This document shows, piece by piece, positions 17,016 to 23,125 of a DNA stretch of 33,227 bases; positions within the stretch are counted from its first letter, which is position 1, and every line of letters starts with the position of its first letter. The DNA comes from an uncultured Aeromicrobium sp. (lineage in GTDB: Bacteria; Actinomycetota; Actinomycetes; Propionibacteriales; Nocardioidaceae). The notes beneath the pieces are model-generated. The model did no database searches. It saw only the letters and a list, made by a program, of their open reading frames with translations, and was not told where the DNA came from. The translations under genes were made by a program, and so were the position numbers. The stretch covers positions 1 to 33,227 of the forward strand of contig NZ_CAMJVP010000006.1 of NCBI RefSeq assembly GCF_946221465.1. The letters are read 5' to 3'.

Positions 17016-17937
17016 AGTACGTGTTTAAGTAGGGGGTTCGGTGGCCGGTTTCGGCTGCCATGGGCGTCGGCCGGGCCCGGGCGCGAGCCTGCGGGTCATC
17101 AGGCCGATCATGGTCCACTTGATCATGGCTTCGGAGTGCTTGGGCAGGCGCTTGTAGTCCCTGGCCAGGCGTCGGGTCTGCATCAGCCACGAGTTCGTGC
17201 GCTCGATGACCCACCGGCGTGGAAGGACCTCGAACGTGGGCCGCTTGTCGGTGCGTTTGATGATCTCGACCAGGATCCGGAACCGGTGGTGAGCGAACGC
17301 GAGGAGCTTGCCGGCGTAGCCACCATCAGCCCACACGAGCACCATCGAGGGCATCTTCATCTTCGCCCGCTCCAGCACGAGCCGACCACCGTCACGGTCT
17401 TGCAACGCCGCGCTGGTGACCATGACCACGATGAGCAGACCGAGGGTATCGGTCACGATGTGCCGCTTGCGGCCGTTGATCTTCTTGCCCGCGTCGTAGC
17501 CGCGGGTGTTCTTGCTGACGGTGTCAGCGCCCTTCACGGACTGGGAGTCCACAATGCCCGCGGAGGCCATCGGGTCGCGGCCATCGGCGTCACGCACCGC
17601 ATCGCGTAGTGCGTCGTGGATCCGGTCGGTGGTGCCGTCCTCGGCCCATTGTCGGAAGTAGCCGTAGACACTGCGCCAGGGCTGGAAGTCGTGCGGGAGC
17701 TGTCGCCATGAGCAGCCCGTCCGGTCCAGGTACAAGATCGCATCGACGATCCTGCGGCGGGGATGGTCGGCGGGGCGACCACCGGGTTTGACCTGCACCA
17801 TCGGTTCGATCAGGGCCCACTGATCATCGCTCAGGTCAGACGGATAGCGGGCCGGGGAAGAAGACCGCATGCCCCAACTTCATCCCGCCGGCCCGCGGAC
17901 CGCGGTAGGCGCGCCGACCACTTCCTAAACACGTACT
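17016..17937 (-). mobile_element. IS5-family insertion sequence, about 922 bp
   Basis: One intact transposase gene is framed by 12-bp perfect terminal inverted repeats, AGTACGTGTTTA at 17016-17027 and its complement at 17926-17937. Weaker similarity continues inwards (AAGTAGGGGG against GGAAGTGGTC). Size and single-ORF structure suit the IS5 family. No matching target duplication is seen: a TNA-type target would read TAA on the left and TCA on the right. One flank has therefore probably been rearranged after insertion. The element lies between a truncated DUF5819 gene and tRNA-Pro. Confidence 0.9.
17025..17870 (-). CDS. IS5-family transposase
   Basis: A DDE transposase of 281 residues in one uninterrupted frame. 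The N-terminal DUF4096-like region (SDLSDDQWALIEP, then GRPADHPRRR...LPHDFQPW) precedes the catalytic core. That core has Asp108 in IVDSQSVKG, Asp182 in WADGGYAGK and Glu223 in WVIERTNSWL. All three catalytic residues and the KRHIVTDTLG segment are intact, so the element may still be active. The stop codon lies inside the left terminal repeat. The ATG at 17870 is 56 nt from the right inverted repeat. It reads in the same direction as the DUF5819-HTTM operon, so transcription leaving the IS could drive that operon. Confidence 0.96.
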   Translation of the reverse strand: MRSSSPARYPSDLSDDQWALIEPMVQVKPGGRPADHPRRRIVDAILYLDRTGCSWRQLPHDFQPWRSVYGYFRQWAEDGTTDRIHDALRDAVRDADGRDPMASAGIVDSQSVKGADTVSKNTRGYDAGKKINGRKRHIVTDTLGLLIVVMVTSAALQDRDGGRLVLERAKMKMPSMVLVWADGGYAGKLLAFAHHRFRILVEIIKRTDKRPTFEVLPRRWVIERTNSWLMQTRRLARDYKRLPKHSEAMIKWTMIGLMTRRLAPGPGRRPWQPKPATEPPT

Positions 17938-17951
17938 CAGAGATCACAGTG

Positions 17952-18025
17952 TCGGGGTGACAGGATTTGAACCTGCGGCCTCGTCGTCCCGAACGACGCG
18001 CGCTACCAAGCTGCGCCACACCCCG
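17952..18025 (-). tRNA. tRNA-Pro (CGG anticodon)
   Basis: A 74-nt cloverleaf on the minus strand. The acceptor CGGGGTG pairs with CACCCCG, with discriminator A. The D arm is GCGCAGCTTGGTAGCGC. The anticodon stem CGTCG/CGACG encloses loop TTCGGGA (anticodon CGG). The T arm carries GGTTCAAATCC. No CCA is encoded. The IS right end lies only about 14 bp past the 3' end, so the natural 3' trailer and terminator appear to have been cut short. Confidence 0.97.
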
Positions 18026-18029
18026 TGGC

Positions 18030-18048
18030 AGTCCTCGTGATGAGGACT
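18030..18048 (-). terminator. small hairpin between metallophosphoesterase gene and tRNA-Pro
   Basis: AGTCCTC/GAGGACT arms of 7 bp with a 5-nt loop lie in the 31-nt gap. There is no T-tract. It could end the metallophosphoesterase message or serve as an RNA-processing site if the tRNA is co-transcribed. Support is weak. Confidence 0.35.
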
Positions 18049-18056
18049 CGATGAGT

Positions 18057-18965
18057 CTACCCAGTCAGAGTCAGCAGTGTCGCCTCGGGTCGGCAGGCAA
18101 ACCGTACGGGGGCGTACGGGGACGTACCGAGACCCGCCGAGACATGCACCCACGACGGCTCATGGCCGGGAACCTGATGCCGGTGGAGTCCCTTCGCGCG
18201 GGCCGGATCGAGGTCGCAGTTGCTCACCAGGGCGCCGTAGCCGGGGATGCACAACTGCCCGCCGTGGGTGTGGCCCGCGAGAACCAGCCGATAGCCCGCC
18301 CGGTTCCAATGGTCCAGCACGCGCAGGTACGGAGCATGCGCCACACCGATCGCCAGATCGGCCACGGGGTCGGCGGGGAGGTCGTCGAGCTCGTCGTACT
18401 CCAGGTGCGGGTCGTCGACGCCGACGAACGCGATACGCCTTCCGCCGACGGTCAGTTCGCCGTGCTGATTGGTGAGGTCCAGCCAGCCGCGGGAGACGAA
18501 GCCCTTGCGCAGGTCCTCGTAGGGCATATCCGGCGAGCGCTGCCAGTCGCCTCCGGCTCCCACTCCGCTGCCGCCGAACAGGTACCGGACCGGATTCTTG
18601 GGCGCCGGCGAGAAGTAGTCGTTCGACCCGAACACGAACACGCCCGGCACGTCGAGCAGATCCCCGTAGGCATCAAGAACGGCGGGAGCGGCGTCCAGAT
18701 GGGCCATGTTGTCGCCCGTGTTCACGACCACGTCGGGTTCGAGCGCGGCGAGCGACTTCAGCCACTCGCGCTTGCGATGCTGCCGCGGCCGCAGATGCGC
18801 ATCCGAGATGTGCAGCATCCGCAGCGGCTCCGACCCCGGCGGAAGAACGGGTACGGTGACGTGCCGCAACGTGAAGGCGCGGACCTCGTAGAGCGCCGAA
18901 TACACCACGATGCCGGCGGCCGCGACCAGCGGCGCCGTGAGCGCCAGGGGGCGGGACCGGACCAT
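18057..18965 (-). CDS. membrane-anchored metallophosphoesterase
   Basis: A calcineurin-like phosphoesterase of 302 residues, similar in type and position to mycobacterial Rv3683. An N-terminal hydrophobic helix (about 7-26) anchors it. Metal-site motifs follow in order: DxH (Asp55, His57 in HISDAHL), GDN (84-86), GSND (113-116, a variant of GNHD with Ser and Asn), AHAP, and GHTHGGQ near the C-terminus. The third motif differs from the textbook GNH(D/E), a change common in this UDP-diacylglucosamine-hydrolase-like/YkuE group. The start at 18965 is supported by a TATGCT box 6 nt upstream (leaderless type). The substrate is unknown; a lipid or nucleotide phosphoester is plausible. It lies 32 nt after the response regulator stop. 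Confidence 0.92.
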   Translation of the reverse strand: MVRSRPLALTAPLVAAAGIVVYSALYEVRAFTLRHVTVPVLPPGSEPLRMLHISDAHLRPRQHRKREWLKSLAALEPDVVVNTGDNMAHLDAAPAVLDAYGDLLDVPGVFVFGSNDYFSPAPKNPVRYLFGGSGVGAGGDWQRSPDMPYEDLRKGFVSRGWLDLTNQHGELTVGGRRIAFVGVDDPHLEYDELDDLPADPVADLAIGVAHAPYLRVLDHWNRAGYRLVLAGHTHGGQLCIPGYGALVSNCDLDPARAKGLHRHQVPGHEPSWVHVSAGLGTSPYAPVRFACRPEATLLTLTG

Positions 18966-18971
18966 CTGGTC

Positions 18972-18977
18972 AGCATA
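18972..18977 (-). promoter_or_regulatory. -10 box of the metallophosphoesterase gene, probable leaderless start
   Basis: On the minus strand TATGCT ends 6 nt before the ATG at 18965, in the 32-nt gap after the response regulator gene. No Shine-Dalgarno is present. It would give a message starting at the AUG, independent of the two-component operon upstream. Confidence 0.5.
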
Positions 18978-18997
18978 CCGGGCGGCGAGGCCGTGCC

Positions 18998-19603
18998 CTA
19001 GATCCAGCCCTGCTGCCAGGCGACCTCCGCGGCTGCGTGACGGGACTCGGACTGGGTCTTGGCCATTGCCGAGGAGAGGTAGTTGCGGACTGTCCCCTCG
19101 GCGAGATGGAGCGTCTCGGCGATCTGCTGGACCGACGCATGCGTGCGCGTCAACCGCAGAGTGTCCAACTCCCGCTCGGTCAGCGGGCAGGCGTCGGCGT
19201 TGAGCGCCTGCGCGGCGAGCTCGGGGTCGACGTAACGACGGCCGGCGGCGACGTCGCGCACGACCTCGGCGAGCCGGCTCACCGGCGTGGACTTCGGCAC
19301 GAAACCGGTGATGCCTGCCGCCATCGCCCGTCGCAGCACCCCGGGACGCGCATGCCGCGTCATCAGCACGGCACGTGTCTGCGGCGCCGACGACACCACT
19401 TGCGTGGCGGCTTCGATCCCGTCGGTCGGGGGCATCTCCAGGTCGAGCAACACGACCTCCGGTTGATGCCGGCGCACCAGCGACACCGCCTCCGATCCGT
19501 TGTCGGTCTGCGCGACGACCTCCAGATCGTCTTCCATCGCAAGCAGCGAAACGATCGCGGTGCGGATCATCTCCTCGTCGTCGGCCACCACGATCCGGAT
19601 CAT
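18998..19603 (-). CDS. LuxR/NarL-family response regulator, DesR-like
   Basis: A 201-residue two-component regulator. The receiver domain (1-120) has the acidic pair in VADDEE, phospho-acceptor Asp54 in LLDLEMP, Thr82 and Lys104 (FVPKSTP). The C-terminal LuxR-type helix-turn-helix (about 138-195) contains LTERELDTLRLTR and the recognition helix AEGTVRNYLSSA. The ATG overlaps the stop of the sensor kinase (ATGA), so the two are made together. The divergent ABC exporter is its likely target. A perfect palindrome, TGACATATGTCA, stands in the shared intergenic region and is a candidate binding site. Confidence 0.95.
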   Translation of the reverse strand: MIRIVVADDEEMIRTAIVSLLAMEDDLEVVAQTDNGSEAVSLVRRHQPEVVLLDLEMPPTDGIEAATQVVSSAPQTRAVLMTRHARPGVLRRAMAAGITGFVPKSTPVSRLAEVVRDVAAGRRYVDPELAAQALNADACPLTERELDTLRLTRTHASVQQIAETLHLAEGTVRNYLSSAMAKTQSESRHAAAEVAWQQGWI

Positions 19604-20787
19604 GCCGTCCCTCCCGCGGTGGCCACGAGGGTGAACCGATCACCCGCCGCGCTGAACTCCACGGAGCCGCCACGAGCAGCGAAGCGTTCGGCCAGCGAGC
19701 CGAGCCCCGAACCGCCACCGATGTGCGAGGCGAGCACCCCGTCGTTGACGACGCGAAGAGACGGGGGCCGAAGGGTCCCCATGATCTCGACCACGGAGGC
19801 GTTGCTGTGGCGGAGGATGTTCGTGGTCGCCTCCCGCAGCGCCGTCGCCAGGAGCGGATCGTCGAGGTCCTCGGGCACGTCGACACGCACCATCGCACCG
19901 GACGCCTCGAGAACCGATGCCGCGTTGACGATCTCGTCGCGCAACGACACCTGACGGTAGCCCTGCGCGAGTGTCCGGGTCTCCTCCAGCGCCGTGCGGG
20001 CGATCTCCTGCGCCTCGTGGATCGTCGCGCGGGCGAGATCAGGGTCCCGGTCGATCAGTCGCTCGGCGAGCTCAGTCTTGAGCGCGAGAACCTGCAGATG
20101 ATGTCCCTGAATGTCGTGGAGATCAGCAGCGAAGCGCAGCCGCTCGCGCACGCGAGCGAGCTCGGCGCGGGTCACCCCCGCGTCGCGGACATCGATGGTC
20201 AACTCCCACACCCACAGCTGGAACCAGGCCGCGGACGGCAGGAAGATCGCGAAGAACGACAGGACGTAGATCCCGGCGACGTCATGGGGGAAGAAGCCCG
20301 TGAGGTCCCCGCCGCTGACGAGCGTGACGACCGCGCGCAGCCCGAGCAGCCCCCCGGCCCACGCGACGAGCCAGACAAGGTACCCCCTGCGGCTGAAGTC
20401 CAGGCCGAGGACCGCGGCGGCGGCCCACGGGACCAGCAGATAGCCGATCGGCGCCCCCGGCTCCCAGGAGGCGAGAACGACGAACACCGCCGCCGCGACG
20501 ATGGTCACGCCGTGCGCGACCAGGGGCATCTTGCGGCGGCTGCGGCCGTGGATCAGCAGGCGACACCAGTACCCCGCCCACACGACCACCACCGCGATGA
20601 GCAGCACGACGACGATCCGTCGCCAGCCCACGAGATCGTCTCTGACCGCGGCGTTGGTCAAGGCACCGAGGCTGCCGAAACCGAGGTACATCCACAGCGA
20701 CACCAGGTTGTAGCGCCAGGTCATCGCGAAGCTGTCCCGCCGGCGAGCGGGGCGGGACTCCCGGGGAGGCGGATCGGTGGAGGGCAT
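19600..20787 (-). CDS. sensor histidine kinase, DesK/HisKA_3 type
   Basis: A 395-residue membrane sensor. Hydrophobic helices occupy about residues 27-46, 56-74, 90-107, 114-128, 135-155 and 171-190. A dimerisation helix follows with the phospho-acceptor His224 in ADLHDIQGHH, and then an ATPase domain with N-box EATTNILRHSNA and G-box GGGSGLGSLAERF. The long membrane part and lack of a large extracellular loop are typical of kinases that sense envelope or membrane state. I prefer ATG 20787 (GAAGG just upstream, and a TACCGT box 7 nt upstream). The next in-frame ATG at 20820 lies within the regulatory palindrome. It is coupled to the response regulator by ATGA. Confidence 0.94.
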   Translation of the reverse strand: MPSTDPPPRESRPARRRDSFAMTWRYNLVSLWMYLGFGSLGALTNAAVRDDLVGWRRIVVVLLIAVVVVWAGYWCRLLIHGRSRRKMPLVAHGVTIVAAAVFVVLASWEPGAPIGYLLVPWAAAAVLGLDFSRRGYLVWLVAWAGGLLGLRAVVTLVSGGDLTGFFPHDVAGIYVLSFFAIFLPSAAWFQLWVWELTIDVRDAGVTRAELARVRERLRFAADLHDIQGHHLQVLALKTELAERLIDRDPDLARATIHEAQEIARTALEETRTLAQGYRQVSLRDEIVNAASVLEASGAMVRVDVPEDLDDPLLATALREATTNILRHSNASVVEIMGTLRPPSLRVVNDGVLASHIGGGSGLGSLAERFAARGGSVEFSAAGDRFTLVATAGGTA

Positions 20788-20814
20788 CGCCTTCACGGTA
20801 GTCCACAGCGCCGG

Positions 20815-20826
20815 TGACATATGTCA
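20815..20826. promoter_or_regulatory. perfect 12-bp palindrome between kinase and ABC exporter genes
   Basis: TGACATATGTCA lies in the 98-nt gap between the divergent kinase (start 20787) and ABC transporter (start 20886). It is centred about 20 bp upstream of the possible kinase -10 (TACCGT, minus strand 20800-20795), so it would cover the -35 region of that promoter. Its position makes it the best candidate operator for the neighbouring response regulator. Confidence 0.55.
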
Positions 20827-20885
20827 TCAGAACCCGTGACGACCTGCCACTACTGCGGTGGCGCCGAGATCGCGAGGCTGAAGGC

Positions 20886-21863
20886 ATGACCACGACGATG
20901 CATGATCTCGCGATCTCGGCGCAGGACCTGCGATGCTCCTACGGTGACTTCGAGGCCGTCCGCGGCATCGATCTCGCCGTGCGCACGGGCGAAGTCTTCG
21001 CGCTCCTGGGCACCAACGGTGCTGGGAAGACGACCACGATGGAGACGCTCGAGGGTCACCGGCGCGCCGACGGCGGCAGTGTCACCCTTTTGGGCCACGA
21101 TCCCTACCGGGACCGCGCCGCGGTCCGGCCACGGGTGGGCATCATGTTGCAGGAGTCCGGTTTCGCCGGCGAACTGACGGTGGCTGAGACCGTGCGCATG
21201 TGGCTCCAGCTCTCGAGCGCCCCGCCGGCAGCCAAAGAGCGGCGCGAAGCCGCGCTGGCTGCCGCGCTCGAGCGGGTCGAACTCGCCGATCGCGCCGACA
21301 CTCGCGTCGTGCAGCTCTCCGGCGGGCAGAAGCGGCGTCTCGATCTCGTCCTGGCCGCGATCAACGAGCCGGAGGTGGTTTTCCTCGACGAGCCGACCAC
21401 AGGCCTGGACCCGGAGTCGCGGCAGAACACGTGGGATCTCATCGCTGGTCTTCGCCGCACCGGCGCGACCATCGTGCTCACCACGCACTACTTGGAGGAG
21501 GCCGAGCGTCTCGCCGATCGCATCGCGATCATGCACGCCGGTCGCATCGCGGTCGAAGGAACACTGGCGGAGCTGGTCGGCGACCAGCCGACGCGCATCA
21601 GCTTTCGGCGCCCCGCGGACGTGACCGGAGCCGATCTCGATCGTGCGCTCCGGACCGTCCTCGCGCCACGCCACGTCGAACTCGATGCCCGCGAGACCGT
21701 CCACATCGACGTCGAGGACGCTCAGCAGGCACTCGGACGGCTTCTGAGCTGGGCCGAGGATCACCGCTACCGGCTCGAGCAGCTCACTGTCAATCAGGCG
21801 TCCTTGAGCGATGTGTTCGCCCAGATCGCCGCCGACCGCACTCTTCAGGAGGACTTCGCATGA
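20886..21863 (+). CDS. ABC transporter ATP-binding protein
   Basis: A 325-residue ATPase of the drug/antibiotic exporter type (DrrA/YvfR-like). It has Walker A GTNGAGKTT (42-50), signature QLSGGQKRR, Walker B VVFLDEPTTGLDP and the switch His in TTHYLEEAE. The C-terminal region of about 80 residues after the ATPase core is usual for this family. ATG 20886 has GAGG about 8 nt upstream; an upstream frame from 20814 is not needed. The stop overlaps the permease start (ATGA). Divergent placement next to a DesK/DesR-like pair suggests expression on a membrane or antibiotic signal. The cargo is unknown. Confidence 0.95.
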   Translation: MTTTMHDLAISAQDLRCSYGDFEAVRGIDLAVRTGEVFALLGTNGAGKTTTMETLEGHRRADGGSVTLLGHDPYRDRAAVRPRVGIMLQESGFAGELTVAETVRMWLQLSSAPPAAKERREAALAAALERVELADRADTRVVQLSGGQKRRLDLVLAAINEPEVVFLDEPTTGLDPESRQNTWDLIAGLRRTGATIVLTTHYLEEAERLADRIAIMHAGRIAVEGTLAELVGDQPTRISFRRPADVTGADLDRALRTVLAPRHVELDARETVHIDVEDAQQALGRLLSWAEDHRYRLEQLTVNQASLSDVFAQIAADRTLQEDFA

Positions 21864-22579
21864 GCACCACCACGCAGCTCACGGTCATCGCCCGCAACGA
21901 ATGGCGTCTCATCACCCGTAACAAGACCGTCCTGCTGAGCGCGACGCTCATGCCGCTCGCGGTTGCGGCGGTGATCGCCGTGCAAGGCGTCGACCAGGCG
22001 AACGCCGGGGTCGGCATGACCGCGATGATCGTCGGGCTCTTCACCGTGCTGAGCATCTACCTCACCGTGACAATCACCGCGGTGTCGCGCCGCCAGGACC
22101 TCTACCTCAAGCGACTGCGCTCGGGCGAGTGCAGCGATGTCGCGATCTTCGGCGGTCTTGTCGTGCCCCCGGCGGCGCTGTGCCTCGCCCAGCTGGTGGT
22201 CGTGTTCGCGATCCTGTTCGCAATGGGACTCGAGCTGCCCTCCCAGCCGTGGTGGATGGTGCTGGCGATCGTCGGCGCGATCGCCATGAACCTCGCTGCC
22301 GCCGTCGGCACCGCGGCGGTCACGCCCAATCCGACGGCTGCCCAGATGTCGACCGTCCCGTTCTTCTTTCTGGTGATCGGCACGCTGATCGCCTCGCCGT
22401 TCGTGGACAACCGGTTCATGGACCTGACGCCCGGCGGCGCCCTGGTGACCCTGGCGCGGCTCACCTACGAGATGCCGACTCCCGGTTCGGCGCTGACCGC
22501 CACCGCCGGCCTCGTGCTGTGGACTGCGCTCGGCATCGAGATCGCCAAGAGATACTTCCGTTGGGAGCCGCGCGCCTGA
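21860..22579 (+). CDS. ABC-2 type transporter permease
   Basis: A 239-residue integral membrane protein with about six hydrophobic helices, for example TVLLSATLMPLAVAAVIAV, MIVGLFTVLSIYLTVTIT, LCLAQLVVVFAILFAMGL and VPFFFLVIGTLIASPF. It is the pore partner of the ATPase just upstream. An AGGAGG ribosome binding site (21847-21852) lies inside the ATPase gene 7 nt before the ATG, and the genes overlap by 4 nt. Two ATPases and two copies of this permease would make the exporter. No substrate can be named. Confidence 0.92.
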   Translation: MSTTTQLTVIARNEWRLITRNKTVLLSATLMPLAVAAVIAVQGVDQANAGVGMTAMIVGLFTVLSIYLTVTITAVSRRQDLYLKRLRSGECSDVAIFGGLVVPPAALCLAQLVVVFAILFAMGLELPSQPWWMVLAIVGAIAMNLAAAVGTAAVTPNPTAAQMSTVPFFFLVIGTLIASPFVDNRFMDLTPGGALVTLARLTYEMPTPGSALTATAGLVLWTALGIEIAKRYFRWEPRA

Positions 22580-22606
22580 CCTCGGGACGACGGCTTGCTC
22601 GATAAT
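22576..22606 (+). promoter_or_regulatory. promoter of the GatB/YqeY gene, probable leaderless start
   Basis: CTGACC (22576-22581) and GATAAT (22601-22606) are separated by 19 bp. The -10 ends 6 nt before ATG 22613, and no good ribosome binding site is present, so transcription probably begins at the AUG. The -35 overlaps the permease stop region. Confidence 0.55.
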
Positions 22607-22612
22607 GGATCC

Positions 22613-23077
22613 ATGTCAGCTCTCAAGGACCGTCTGCGTGCCGAACTTACCACCGCCATGAAGGCGCGTGATTCGCTGCGCGCCTCCACCATCCGGATGG
22701 TGCTCACCTCGATCGCCAACGTCGAGGTGGCCGGCTCGCGGGCGCGCGAACTCAGCGACGACGAGGTCATCGGCGTCCTCGCGACCGAGGCCAAGAAGCG
22801 TCGGGAGGCCGCCGAGGCGTTCGAGGCCGGCAACCGCCCCGAGTTGGCGCAGAAGGAGCGCGACGAGGCGCGCGTCATCGCCGAGTACCTCCCGGCGGCG
22901 CTGAGCGACGAGGAGGTCAGCGCGCTCGTCGCCGAAGCCATCGCCAGCACGGGGGCTGCGAGCGAGGGAATGAAAGCGATGGGCAAGGTCATGGGCGTGG
23001 TCACCCCGCAGACCAAGGGCCGCGCCGACGGTGCCGCAGTCGCCGCCGAAGTGCGGCGCCAACTCAGCGCGAGCTGA
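22613..23077 (+). CDS. GatB/YqeY domain-containing protein
   Basis: A 154-residue stand-alone YqeY protein, related to the C-terminal tRNA-binding tail domain of GatB. Typical segments are LKDRLRAELTTAMKARD, RMVLTSIAN, KKRREAAEAFEAGNRPELA, EYLPAALSDEEV and MGKVMGVVTPQTKGRADG. It is probably a tRNA or amidotransferase-associated factor; a precise role is not established. The start at 22613 is set by the leaderless-type promoter and by homology (MSALKDRL); a frame from 22595 adds only non-conserved residues. It occupies the same neighbourhood as its mycobacterial relative near ponA2. It ends before a strong bidirectional hairpin. Confidence 0.94.
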   Translation: MSALKDRLRAELTTAMKARDSLRASTIRMVLTSIANVEVAGSRARELSDDEVIGVLATEAKKRREAAEAFEAGNRPELAQKERDEARVIAEYLPAALSDEEVSALVAEAIASTGAASEGMKAMGKVMGVVTPQTKGRADGAAVAAEVRRQLSAS

Positions 23078-23086
23078 GCCGAAGGT

Positions 23087-23120
23087 CGAAGGGCGGGCCC
23101 GCAATGGGGCCCGCCCTTCG
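23087..23120. terminator. bidirectional terminator hairpin
   Basis: A perfect 14-bp stem, CGAAGGGCGGGCCC with its complement, and a 6-nt loop (GCAATG) sit in the 48-nt gap between the convergent YqeY and penicillin-binding protein genes. It is very GC-rich without a T-tract, as is common for actinobacterial terminators. Confidence 0.85.
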
Positions 23121-23125
23121 GCATG

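Noticed and set aside
17016..17214. Full DUF5819 reading frame starting at 17214 inside the IS
   Set aside because: The first part is antisense to the transposase and has no DUF5819 similarity; the native sequence begins only at the IS border.
18057..19898. A 613-codon minus-strand frame containing the metallophosphoesterase
   Set aside because: The upper half overlaps the response regulator and kinase genes in another frame and is Arg-rich without motifs. The phosphoesterase starts at 18965.
20787..20820. Upstream ATG for the histidine kinase at 20820
   Set aside because: It lies inside the regulatory palindrome and has no ribosome binding site; ATG 20787 has GAAGG and a suitable TANNNT box.
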